Below, piece after piece: positions 1 through 8,367 of a stretch of 64,000 bases of DNA. Position 1 is the stretch's first letter. The number at the start of each line of letters is the position of its first letter. A model generated the notes under the pieces. That model ran no database searches, was not told the DNA's origin, and was given only the letters and a program-made list of their open reading frames with translations. Position numbers and translations under genes: made by a program. The stretch comes from Leadbetterella sp964489955 (GTDB lineage: Bacteria > Bacteroidota > Bacteroidia > Cytophagales > Spirosomataceae): positions 1-64,000 of the forward strand of contig CAZBAV010000018.1 in assembly GCA_964489955.1 (NCBI GenBank), read 5' to 3'.

Positions 1-2257
1 TCCTGTACCATTGAAAACTGTCAATGGTTCCGCCAGCAGCTATTTTAAGTTGTACATTACTCCCTTCACAAGCAGTAAGGTGAGGTACCAGGTCACCAAG
101 AGAAATAGGCGTATTAACAACCAACTGCACGGTCAGTGAAGTGGCCGTCTCTTCAGCACAGGCATTTACTCCATGTACTACAAGGTGGTAGGTAGCGGCA
201 TCGGCTAAAATTACGTTGGCCAGACCTAAAGTGCTGGCGTTGGCACTTTCTATCAGGGTGTTATTTTTAAACCATTGGTAAGAAGCGGTATTCGTGGTGG
301 CAGCAGTAAAGGTAAATGTTTGTCCAATACATGAGCTACCGCTTTGTGGTTGGGTGGTTAAAGTAGGTGATGGGTTAACTGTGATGCTTACGGTATCACT
401 CTGAATGTTTCCGCAAACACTTATTATTTGTACATAATAAGCATCTCCTGATTCTCCTAGAGTAGGATTGAAAGTATAAATATTTTCTGTGGCACCCGTA
501 ATAGCATTTTTATTTTTATACCATTGGTAAGATGATATTGTCCCGGCCGCATTAACAGAAAATGTGGCGGTTGAGTTTTCGCAAACCACTGTATTTTGGG
601 GCTGTGCTCCTACACTAATTGGCGTATTTACTATAAGCTGTACTTTGTCGGAGATGTTCTCTTCCGTTTGGCAGTGAGAGGTTCCTTGTGCCACTACATG
701 GTAGGTGGCTGCATCTTCAAGGTTTATATTCTGTAGACTAAGAGAATTTGAAGTGGCTCCGGGAATAACTTCATTGTTTTTAAACCATTGATAGCCTTCT
801 GCGTTTGCAGCGACTACAGTAAAGACATGTGAGCCGCCAATACATACGCTGCCACCCTGAGGCTGGGTGGTTATACTTGGTCTGGGAGAGACAGTTACCG
901 TAGCCGAATCACTATTTATATTTCCGCAAATACCTTGAACCTCAACATGGTATTTTCCAAAGTCGGTCAGAGTGGCGTTAAATACATAAGAATTGTATAT
1001 AGCCCCATCGATGGCTGCTCCGTCTTTATACCACTGGTAGCCAGAAATAGAACCGGAAGGTTCTACTTGTAAATATACCTCGTCACCCTCACACACATTT
1101 TGGTTTTGAGGTTGGTAATGTATTTTAATGGGGTCGTTTATTTGTACAATTGCGTCGCTAGACCTGGTGTTGCATCCACCTATTCCATTTGCTTCTACAT
1201 AGTAAGTTCCAGAATTGTAAGAGCTTATGTTTTCTATTATGTAAGAAGCTGCATTTGCACCTTCTATAATATTGTCATTATAGTACCAAGTATACGATTG
1301 TATATTGACACCGGATACACTTAATGTTAGCGTAACTCCTCCGCATAATGTTGTACTTTGGGGTTGGGTGTTTATAATAGGTTTAGAGTTTACGGTAATT
1401 ATGGCATTTTCACTATTAACATCTCCGCATTCACTTTTGATAGTAACATGATATGTGTTTCCTGATTCCGCCATGACGGGCGTAAAGTTGTAAACACTCT
1501 CAGTTGTTCCAGGTATGGGAATGTTGTTTTTGTGCCATTGAAAGCCAGATATGGAACCCGAGGCTACTACTTTAAGTTGGACTCCGCTTCCTTCACAAAC
1601 ACTCTGAGATATGGGTTCTTCCAAGATTTGGACTGGAGTGCTCATTTGAAGCACTGCTTGCTCCGACAATGTACGGCAAGGGCCCGTTCCTTGTAGTTCA
1701 ACTGTATATGTTCCTGATTTCGAGATGCTAAAATCCTCAATCGTATAGGACCCCTCTTCTGTAAATGCGAGATATTCACCATTGTGATACCAGATGTAGG
1801 AATCTGCGTTATTTCCAATTACCGTTAATGTGTGGGATGTGCCTTTACAGACTGTTGCACTCTGCGGCTGGGTCGTAATTACTGGTAAGGGTTGGTATAC
1901 ATACGTGCTTCCGGAATAACTTTCTTTTTCACCGCAAGTCCCCTTTACTATTGCATAAAATTGGGCTTCACTGTCATCACTAGATACAACTCTGAAGTAT
2001 GATGGAGATGTAGCACCTGGAATAATATCACCATTTTTGTACCATTGGTAAGTAAGCTCACATTCTTCTGCTACGGCTACCACCCTAAACTCTACCGTGG
2101 TTCCCTCACAAACTTCGAAACTTTGTGGATGCTCAATAATTTCTATTGAATCCTGAACCGCAGAGGTATGTTTAGTTTTTTCATAGGGGGAAGAATGAGC
2201 ACATAAGGGAACCATACTACTTAACAGTAGTACTAGGTAAAATATATTTTCTTTCAT
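1..2257 (-). CDS. Giant secreted protein with tandem Ig-like repeats (partial, 3' end missing)
   Basis: The frame is open from an ATG at 2257 to the left edge, giving about 752 visible residues; the C-terminus lies outside the window. It starts with a signal peptide (MKENIFYLVLLLSSMVPLCA). Nine repeats of about 84 residues follow, each with a VCEG- or LCGG-like start, a central WYKN/WYHN/WHKN block, an IPGA-like loop, SGTY and a second Cys. This is the Ig-like pattern of Bacteroidota surface and gliding-associated proteins. Two subtypes alternate, one with a QPQ entry and one with a polar EGSGVQL entry. I infer surface display or secretion, probably by the type 9 system, whose C-terminal signal would be off the window. 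No enzymatic domain is visible. The AraC/TPR regulator gene lies just upstream in the same direction. Confidence 0.85.
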   Translation of the reverse strand, partial: MKENIFYLVLLLSSMVPLCAHSSPYEKTKHTSAVQDSIEIIEHPQSFEVCEGTTVEFRVVAVAEECELTYQWYKNGDIIPGATSPSYFRVVSSDDSEAQFYAIVKGTCGEKESYSGSTYVYQPLPVITTQPQSATVCKGTSHTLTVIGNNADSYIWYHNGEYLAFTEEGSYTIEDFSISKSGTYTVELQGTGPCRTLSEQAVLQMSTPVQILEEPISQSVCEGSGVQLKVVASGSISGFQWHKNNIPIPGTTESVYNFTPVMAESGNTYHVTIKSECGDVNSENAIITVNSKPIINTQPQSTTLCGGVTLTLSVSGVNIQSYTWYYNDNIIEGANAASYIIENISSYNSGTYYVEANGIGGCNTRSSDAIVQINDPIKIHYQPQNQNVCEGDEVYLQVEPSGSISGYQWYKDGAAIDGAIYNSYVFNATLTDFGKYHVEVQGICGNINSDSATVTVSPRPSITTQPQGGSVCIGGSHVFTVVAANAEGYQWFKNNEVIPGATSNSLSLQNINLEDAATYHVVAQGTSHCQTEENISDKVQLIVNTPISVGAQPQNTVVCENSTATFSVNAAGTISSYQWYKNKNAITGATENIYTFNPTLGESGDAYYVQIISVCGNIQSDTVSITVNPSPTLTTQPQSGSSCIGQTFTFTAATTNTASYQWFKNNTLIESANASTLGLANVILADAATYHLVVHGVNACAEETATSLTVQLVVNTPISLGDLVPHLTACEGSNVQLKIAAGGTIDSFQWYR

Positions 2258-2403
2258 GGCTTAATAGGTTTTTACAAACCTTTATTTGGTTGTTCCTTTT
2301 TAATGTTACAAAGGTGTTCTTTGCTACTTAGGAAAGTAAAATAATTGTGTTCCGATTTCGGAATATTTTGTTCTTATTTCAGGAAAACAGCGTTTTTAGG
2401 CTA

Positions 2404-4125
2404 TTATTCCTTCATTTCTTTGAATTGCTTTGGTGACATGCCCGTGAAACGAATAAAGGCATTGTAAAATGGAGTGCGGGAATTAAACCCACATTCCAGC
2501 ATCACATCATTGAGGTTGGTGGCTGGGTTTTCGTAAATAATTCTTTTCGCTTCATTTATACGATACAGGTTCACAAGGTTACTGTAGTTGGAGTCTGAGT
2601 ATTTAGAAATCGCTCCTGATACATATTTCTCATTACTTCCCACCATCTCAGCCAATTCTGTTAATGAAAGCGTAGGTTTTTTAAATACTTGGTCCTTTTC
2701 CAGAAGAAGTATTACTTCGTCAAATATTTTCTTTGTTGGGTCTTCGTCTGTACTTTCTTTTCTTATGAATCTGGGAGCATATAAGTTTTCTATGTTTCTT
2801 TCGTACAGTTCACGCATGCGACGGTTTCTATAAACAAGGAAGAATATGGAGAAACCGGCACTTAAAATCAATAAGCCTAAGCCTAACCATAGATTTCTGT
2901 TTTGGGACTTTTTAAGAGTTAGATCGTAATTCATTTTTTGGATTTGTGCATCCTTAACTTCTGTCTCATATTTAATCTGTAGCTCTTTGACCATTTTCTG
3001 TGTTTGCTCAGAAACTAGTTTTTTCCTTAAACCATCATGTTCTTTATAGTAGTTTAAGGCTTTTTTATAATCCCCCAACTGCTCGTAAACTATGGAATAA
3101 CTTTTCTTTAATTCTACCTCTTCTGCAGGAAACGGTTTATCTTTTATGAACTCAGCCGCTTTGTCCAGGTTAGATAAAGCCGCCTTAAAGTCTTTAAGGG
3201 CCGTGTTAATCCTGAAGATATTCAGGTAATTTGCAATAGCCCCATAGTCCATATTATTTTGGAGACAAACTCCTAACGATGCCTTGTTTGCTTCTAGTGC
3301 TTCTGAATAATTACCCATTCGCATGTGTCCATTTCCTATATTATTCAGACCTCTGGCCATATTATAAAAATCGCGATCTTTCTCTGCCAGATTATATGCG
3401 TCTTTAAAAAAGCCCAGTGCTTTGGGATAGTCCTTGCTCATAGCATAACTAATTCCCATTAAAGAGAAAGAATTGATTTCGGCCGTCACGGAATTAGCAT
3501 TCCTGGCAAACTCCAGAGCATTTTGATAATATTCTTTTGATTTGTCTAAATGACCTGTATTTCTTTGGATATCTCCCAAGCCCGAGTAAGCATAGGATAT
3601 ACCCTCGGGGTTTTGAGAACTTTTAAACTGCTTAAGGGACTCGTGATAGTCCAATGAAGCAGCTTCATAATCTCCCGTTTCGTTATTTCCTTGTCCTCTG
3701 AAATAATATAACCATCCTTTTTGATGGTTCTTGGGTTGAGTAGCTAATAGACTGTCTGTTTTTTTTGTAAGTATTCCAAACATATCTGTGTATAAGAGAG
3801 CCCATAAATTCTGTATTTCAATTTCCATACTCACCTCTGCTGGAAGCTTCCCTATGTGTTGCTTAAGTATTCCCGTTAAGATATCACTCATCTCTTCGTA
3901 CTTACCCTTGTATTGTATGGAAACGAGCTTAGCATATTCTGTGTAATTCTCGTATTTTCCACTGCTAGAAATTTCTTTTTGCAACATTTGCAAAGCTTTT
4001 ATAGCATCTGGAGATCTATTTTCTACCAATTCGCGGGTAGTGGAAATTTTTTCAGATATGGTTTTTTGGGCAAACAAATACAGTCCCACTAAAAGGAACA
4101 GTAAGGTTATAGGTAGTTTTTTCAT
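2404..4125 (-). CDS. Membrane-anchored TPR regulator with C-terminal AraC-type HTH
   Basis: This 573-residue protein has a signal sequence (MKKLPITLLFLLVGLYLFAQ), then roughly six to eight TPR-like helical repeats (residues about 90-350, for example GISYAYSGLGDIQRNTG). A coiled stretch follows, then one membrane helix (about 410-430, LWLGLGLLILSAGFSIFFLVY region) and a C-terminal AraC-family helix-turn-helix (about 475-573, ending with CGFNSRTPFYNAFIRFTGMS). The layout is the one-piece periplasmic-sensor/cytoplasmic-DNA-binding type common in Bacteroidota. The ligand and targets cannot be read from sequence. The Ig-repeat gene directly downstream is an obvious candidate target; 146 bases separate them, so each may have its own promoter. 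Confidence 0.85.
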   Translation of the reverse strand: MKKLPITLLFLLVGLYLFAQKTISEKISTTRELVENRSPDAIKALQMLQKEISSSGKYENYTEYAKLVSIQYKGKYEEMSDILTGILKQHIGKLPAEVSMEIEIQNLWALLYTDMFGILTKKTDSLLATQPKNHQKGWLYYFRGQGNNETGDYEAASLDYHESLKQFKSSQNPEGISYAYSGLGDIQRNTGHLDKSKEYYQNALEFARNANSVTAEINSFSLMGISYAMSKDYPKALGFFKDAYNLAEKDRDFYNMARGLNNIGNGHMRMGNYSEALEANKASLGVCLQNNMDYGAIANYLNIFRINTALKDFKAALSNLDKAAEFIKDKPFPAEEVELKKSYSIVYEQLGDYKKALNYYKEHDGLRKKLVSEQTQKMVKELQIKYETEVKDAQIQKMNYDLTLKKSQNRNLWLGLGLLILSAGFSIFFLVYRNRRMRELYERNIENLYAPRFIRKESTDEDPTKKIFDEVILLLEKDQVFKKPTLSLTELAEMVGSNEKYVSGAISKYSDSNYSNLVNLYRINEAKRIIYENPATNLNDVMLECGFNSRTPFYNAFIRFTGMSPKQFKEMKE

Positions 4126-4193
4126 GGATATTTTTAATGCGGATTCCTTATTAAAGGGACATGGAATTCTGCAAGGATAGTGACTATTATAAA

Positions 4194-4201
4194 CAAATAT
4201 A
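4194..4201 (-). promoter_or_regulatory. Candidate -7 promoter element for the TPR/AraC regulator
   Basis: On the minus strand this reads TATATTTG, which fits the Bacteroidota -7 consensus TAnnTTTG. It lies about 70 bases before the start codon at 4125. No clear -33 TTTG is seen at the usual distance, so the call is tentative. Confidence 0.4.
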
Positions 4202-4226
4202 ATGTTTTAAGTCGGAAAAGAAAAAA

Positions 4227-4404
4227 GTAAGGTTGGGAGGATGCTAATCCGAACCTTACCAGCGTAGCTGACGAGAACCGAGCATAAATGTTAAAGTGCC
4301 TCTCGGCAGCTTTGCAGGCTAACTTCGAGCTACCGCTCTCGTTAGTGCTCGAGGTGACATAGAGAAACTAACCTTACCAGCATAGCTGACAAGAACCCGA
4401 ACAT
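4227..4404. repeat. Extragenic repeat element: two 34-35 bp direct repeats with inverted arms
   Basis: In a gene-free stretch (4126-4495) the block AACCTTACCAGCGTAGCTGA... (4252-4285) recurs with few changes at 4370-4404. The arm GTAAGGTT at 4227-4234 is the exact inverse of AACCTTAC at 4252-4259, so the left part can form a hairpin. Between the copies, ACTTCGAG (from 4322) and CTCGAGGT (near 4349) form another imperfect inverted pair. No ORF covers it. It resembles a dispersed REP-like element or a remnant of one, but copies elsewhere in the genome cannot be seen from here. Confidence 0.6.
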
Positions 4405-4495
4405 ATAAGTAGGCTTACTAAAATCACCCCTTTGATAGTAAGAAACCGCAATGCATGGAATTTTGACACCCAAAACAAGGATTACTTATTTATCA

Positions 4496-5734
4496 TTACC
4501 TCACAATCCACCGGTTAAGCGTGTTTTTCTCTGCTTCAATTACGATCTTTAAGAATTTGCCTTCCAGTAACTCTTTGGTTAATGAAATCTCTGCTCTGCC
4601 TTTACTGATATCGAATGTTCCCAAGCTTTGGTATAGATCTGCCTTATCCGAGGTTTCGAACTGGTTGGTTGTAGAAACAAGGATGTTTACATCTCCTTTC
4701 AGTTCAAAGGGAGTCCATTCTACACGTAGTTTGTTATCTATAATGCGGGCGTTCGGGTCTGCAATGGAGATTCCGCCTACAAAGGCTACGCCATCTAGTT
4801 CATAACGTTGGTTTTTGGGTATCTGTAAATCCATATGCCGGGCTACAGAAGGCAGAATATCTACCATAGCAGGTGTGTAGGCATAAAAATACTTGTTCAG
4901 GTCTTTTTTGTTGGTTGCAATCCAGCTGGTTCTTTCTCGCACCGACTGCCCGCCGTGGTTCAGCCCCGTGGCCACATCTCTGCCGTGGTCTGTAACCACT
5001 ACCAGCATCCAGTCTTCATTGTGGTATTGCTCCCTATATTTTATGGCCTGGTACAAATCACCCAGCTGGCGGTCTGTCTTTTGCAGAGCGTCCTTCATCT
5101 TTTCGCTGTCACCAAGTGCATGGCCTACGTCATCTGTATATTGCAGGTACACCCATCCCAGATCAGGAGCTTGGTTACGTATGCTGGCTGCTGCCGTTTT
5201 AACTACTTCTTCGTCAATCTTGTTAATGTACAAGGACTCCCCATCATGCGGAAAACGCTCTTTGTCTAACTCCAGGCCATCAAACGTATAATCCATTTTT
5301 AGGCTATTGGTTTGGGCGAGACCCTCGCCAATGAGTTTGGTACGGTTATCTGTCCATGTAGAATACACAGCCAGTTTTTTGTCGGGATTTGCTTCCCGCA
5401 TAAATCTGAAGATAGTCCAATAATGGTAATTGGGTGCTGTAATGGCATTATTCCATACATTATGTTTGTTTACCCAGGTGCCTGTAAGCATAGTATTGTA
5501 GGATACGGCAGAAATGGTAGGAGTTTGGGAATAACCTCCTTTTTCTCCACCTACATAAGCTCTGGTGTAACCTCCGTCTTTACTTATCTGGTCAATGTGT
5601 GGGGTATAAGTATTCTCAAGAAAATCGGCAGGAATCCCATCTACAATAACCATCAGGGCTTTAGTTTTTTTTTGTGCTGCCAGCCCGAGAGGCAGTAGGA
5701 GAGAGCACAGAATGAATATGTTTTTATTTAACAT
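4496..5734 (-). CDS. Alkaline-phosphatase-superfamily phosphodiesterase/nucleotide pyrophosphatase-like protein, secreted
   Basis: Type I phosphodiesterase / nucleotide pyrophosphatase family. Visible family marks are the N-terminal metal site around VDGIPADF, a nucleophile region SYNTMLTGTW, DDVGHALGD and the second metal cluster VVTDHGRD with a later NHGG. I place the start at the ATG at 5734 (MLNKNIFILCSLLLPLGLAAQ), because this gives a clean signal peptide; a start 11 codons further up at 5767 would put hydrophilic residues ahead of it. From 5734 the protein is 412 residues. The gene overlaps the end of the metallophosphoesterase gene by 11 bases and is the last gene of the SusC-SusD-phosphoesterase operon. 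It probably cleaves a phosphomonoester or diester in the periplasm; the substrate is unknown. Confidence 0.85.
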   Translation of the reverse strand: MLNKNIFILCSLLLPLGLAAQKKTKALMVIVDGIPADFLENTYTPHIDQISKDGGYTRAYVGGEKGGYSQTPTISAVSYNTMLTGTWVNKHNVWNNAITAPNYHYWTIFRFMREANPDKKLAVYSTWTDNRTKLIGEGLAQTNSLKMDYTFDGLELDKERFPHDGESLYINKIDEEVVKTAAASIRNQAPDLGWVYLQYTDDVGHALGDSEKMKDALQKTDRQLGDLYQAIKYREQYHNEDWMLVVVTDHGRDVATGLNHGGQSVRERTSWIATNKKDLNKYFYAYTPAMVDILPSVARHMDLQIPKNQRYELDGVAFVGGISIADPNARIIDNKLRVEWTPFELKGDVNILVSTTNQFETSDKADLYQSLGTFDISKGRAEISLTKELLEGKFLKIVIEAEKNTLNRWIVR

Positions 5735-6545
5735 CTTTATATTTCCAATTAAATGTATCACCATCAATTTCTACTTCTAAATAACCGGGTATGGTTCCGT
5801 GGTATGACCCCGCCCACCAGTTTCCTGATACAGCACCAGCTGTAATAAACTGTACATCTTTCACTTTTATCTCTTCGTATAAGTGCATGTGTCCTTGTAA
5901 AACTAACCTCAATTTATGGTCTTTAAAAAGATCGAAAACTTTTTTTTGGTTTACAAACGTATCTGCACTTGTGTATTTACCTTCTAATACCGGATAGTAA
6001 ACAGAAAGAAACGGGACATGGCTAACAACAGCGATATTTTGGTTCGTGGGCGTTTGTGCCAACTCGTTTTCTAACCATTGTATTTGTTTTGCCGATATTT
6101 CGTAGTTGCCATTAGGGGTTTCCACGGTGTTTAGCACCACAAACTTCCAACCGTCATGAACGAAGCTATAATATGTCTGTCCAAAGGTTTTTTCAAATAC
6201 CTCAAAATCGTTTGTGCCATTCCTTAGCCCATGTGGAAGTCTATCGTGGTTTCCAATGGCGGCATAATAAGGTTTGCCTCTTTTTTCTAATACCTTTTTC
6301 AGGGTTTTGTACCGTTCTGTTCCCTGATTTAATGTAGCGGGGCTGAGGTTATCGATATCTACATTGTCGCCTCCGGTTAGGAAAAAACTAACGTTATCAA
6401 TCTTTGTTAACCACGTATCTACAATCTTCATGGTGCTATCACTATGGATATGCATATCTGTAAGAAACGCGAATCTGAATTTTTGTGGGAACGCATCATG
6501 CGTTCCCACAAAAAGAAAAATTACTAAAATGAAATATTTTTTCAT
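5724..6545 (-). CDS. Secreted calcineurin-like metallophosphoesterase
   Basis: All five metallophosphoesterase blocks are present in order: DMHIH, GGDNVD, GNHDR, SHVPF and GHMH. These supply the two-metal active site. The start at 6545 (MKKYFILVIFLFVGTHDAFPQ) forms a TAATG overlap with the susD stop codon, which points to translational coupling, and gives a good signal peptide; a start three codons earlier at 6554 is possible. The length, 273 residues, is normal for a single-domain enzyme. It acts in the periplasm or at the outer membrane with the next gene product, a second type of phosphoesterase, so the locus carries two unrelated phosphate-ester hydrolases beside one SusCD pair. Confidence 0.88.
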   Translation of the reverse strand: MKKYFILVIFLFVGTHDAFPQKFRFAFLTDMHIHSDSTMKIVDTWLTKIDNVSFFLTGGDNVDIDNLSPATLNQGTERYKTLKKVLEKRGKPYYAAIGNHDRLPHGLRNGTNDFEVFEKTFGQTYYSFVHDGWKFVVLNTVETPNGNYEISAKQIQWLENELAQTPTNQNIAVVSHVPFLSVYYPVLEGKYTSADTFVNQKKVFDLFKDHKLRLVLQGHMHLYEEIKVKDVQFITAGAVSGNWWAGSYHGTIPGYLEVEIDGDTFNWKYKDVK

Positions 6546-8355
6546 TATTCCCATCCGAAAATTTGTGTAAGGTTAGGGTTTAACATTATTTGGCTTTGAG
6601 GTATAGGTCTGTAATAGTACTTGGGATCTACAAATGTACCCGGGTTTTCTACTATTCCTACGGTGCCTTTTGTTCCTTCACTTAAGAAAACCGAGACATC
6701 CTGTCCGAAAGTACCTGCTCTATAATATCTTAAAACTACTCCTAAGCTGTTAGACTCCCGCACTTCAGGTATAGATTCTGATGCAGCTAACAATACTAAA
6801 TCCGGAACGCCGTCTCCTGTCANNNNNNNNNNATATCATGCTTACCCAGACCGCTGAAATAAATTCCTTCGGGTTTACGCTCAAGTAATTTTCCTGCTTT
6901 CCAACGCATTAGGTCATTAAAGCGGAAGCCCTCAAAGGCAAGCTCTACTCTTCTTTCTCTACGTATTTCCAATACCAGATTTTTTTGTGCACCTTGTACC
7001 AAAGGAAACTTTTCGGCCATTACGGGGTCTATTCCTACGCCCATATCCATAATTGGCATACCAGCTCTACGCCTTAATATATTAACAGTTTTGTCCAAAT
7101 CGCCTTGGTTAAGAGTTCCTAGTTCGGCTTTGGCTTCGGCATAGTTTAGTAGAACTTCTGCATAGCGGTACAAAGGAATGTCTATGTTATTACGAACTTC
7201 CAGGTTAAGCGTATTTAGGAACCCCTTTATTTGGTGATAGCCGGAAAAGTTCTTAGCTAATTGTTGGATATAAAGACCGTCTCCTTGTGAATACGTACTG
7301 GTATAGACAAGTTGCCAGCCGGGGAATGCATAGGTTTGTGACAAACGCGGATCCCTGTTCTCGAATTCTTTTACAAAGGAGTTGGTCTTGTAGTCTGGTT
7401 TGGCCGAGTAAAATGAACCGTCCTTCATGAGGTAGGCCTGAACCAGGTCACGCAGTGGATAATACTCGTAATTACCAAACATTCCCGGCCACGAAGACCC
7501 ATTTAAGATATTGTTAGTATAGTATCTTGCCAGAATAACTTCTTTATTTCCTTCTAAATTTTGACTAAAAAACAAGGAAGCGTAATCTTCGTTTGGCTTA
7601 CCTGTATTATGGATTTGGAAGCCGCCTTCATTCATAATCCTCTCGGCTGCTTCATGTGCTTTGGTAAGAAAAGAGTTAGCTGAAGAGGCCAGGTTTAACT
7701 CATTATGGTATTTACGGAAAGTACCCTCATACAAAGCAAACCTGCTGAACTCCTGTAAGATTACCCACTTATTTACTGCACCACTTTCAGAACTAGCATT
7801 AACGTGCTGTGCTGCAAACTCAAAGTCTTCTACAATCTTCTGTACCACAAAATCCCGAGTGTCGCGTTTTCCCATAAGCGTGGCTTCATCTGCGGTTGTA
7901 ACCACTTTGTCTATCCAGGGAACCTCTGAGTATCGCTGTACTTTTTCTACATAAAAACGGGCACGAAAATAGCGACCCAAGCCCTCGTAATGCCTCAGTT
8001 GCTCATCGCCCAGGTTGGCCCCTTTCATGTTTTCTAAGTAAAAGTTTATATCACGCAGCCTACCCCAGCTCCATCCGGAAGTGATGGTAGCAGATGAAGG
8101 ATTACCCACCATCATGGTCTTTATTTCTTTTACCCCTGTGGTGCTGGCATTATCTGTGGTGGCATCTGACTCATAAAGCTCAGACGAGGAGAAATTGTAA
8201 AGGTTAAGTATATACATCTCTAAGTCATTCTGTGACCTAAAGAAGTTTTCTTTGTTAATTGCTGTTTCCGGAAGCTTGTTTAGATAATCATCATTACATG
8301 ACCAAACTAGCATAGCAAGACCCAAAAGAAATCCGTATTTTATATTCAGTTTCAT
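6545..8355 (-). CDS. SusD/RagB-family outer-membrane lipoprotein (interrupted only by an assembly gap)
   Basis: A lipoprotein signal (AMLVWSCNDD) is followed by SusD features: the TPR-like N-terminal half, the RYAEVLLNYAEAKAELG helix, and near the C-terminus RRERRVELAFEGFRFNDLMRW. Ten N at 6823-6832 break the frame. The left flank, read on the minus strand, gives TGDGVPDLVLL and the right flank ends GLGKHD. If the N are removed and the flanks share one A, the codons read KHD-M-TGDG in frame, giving about 599 residues, a normal SusD. The protein captures the substrate for the SusC channel, whose gene ends 12 bases upstream. The phosphoesterase genes follow without a gap. Confidence 0.9.
6823..6832. 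other. Assembly gap (10 N), probably of zero real length
   Basis: Ten N lie inside susD. The frame on the two sides differs, and is restored when the N plus one shared base are removed. The gap size is therefore nominal and should not be read as a frameshift. Confidence 0.85.
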
Positions 8356-8367
8356 AATTTCTAATAG

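Noticed and set aside
4835..5698. Several plus-strand open frames of 128-144 codons
   Set aside because: They lie antisense to the alkaline-phosphatase-like gene, whose active-site motifs are intact.
6545..8355. susD read as two broken genes or a pseudogene
   Set aside because: The break coincides with an N-run and the frame closes when the flanks are merged.
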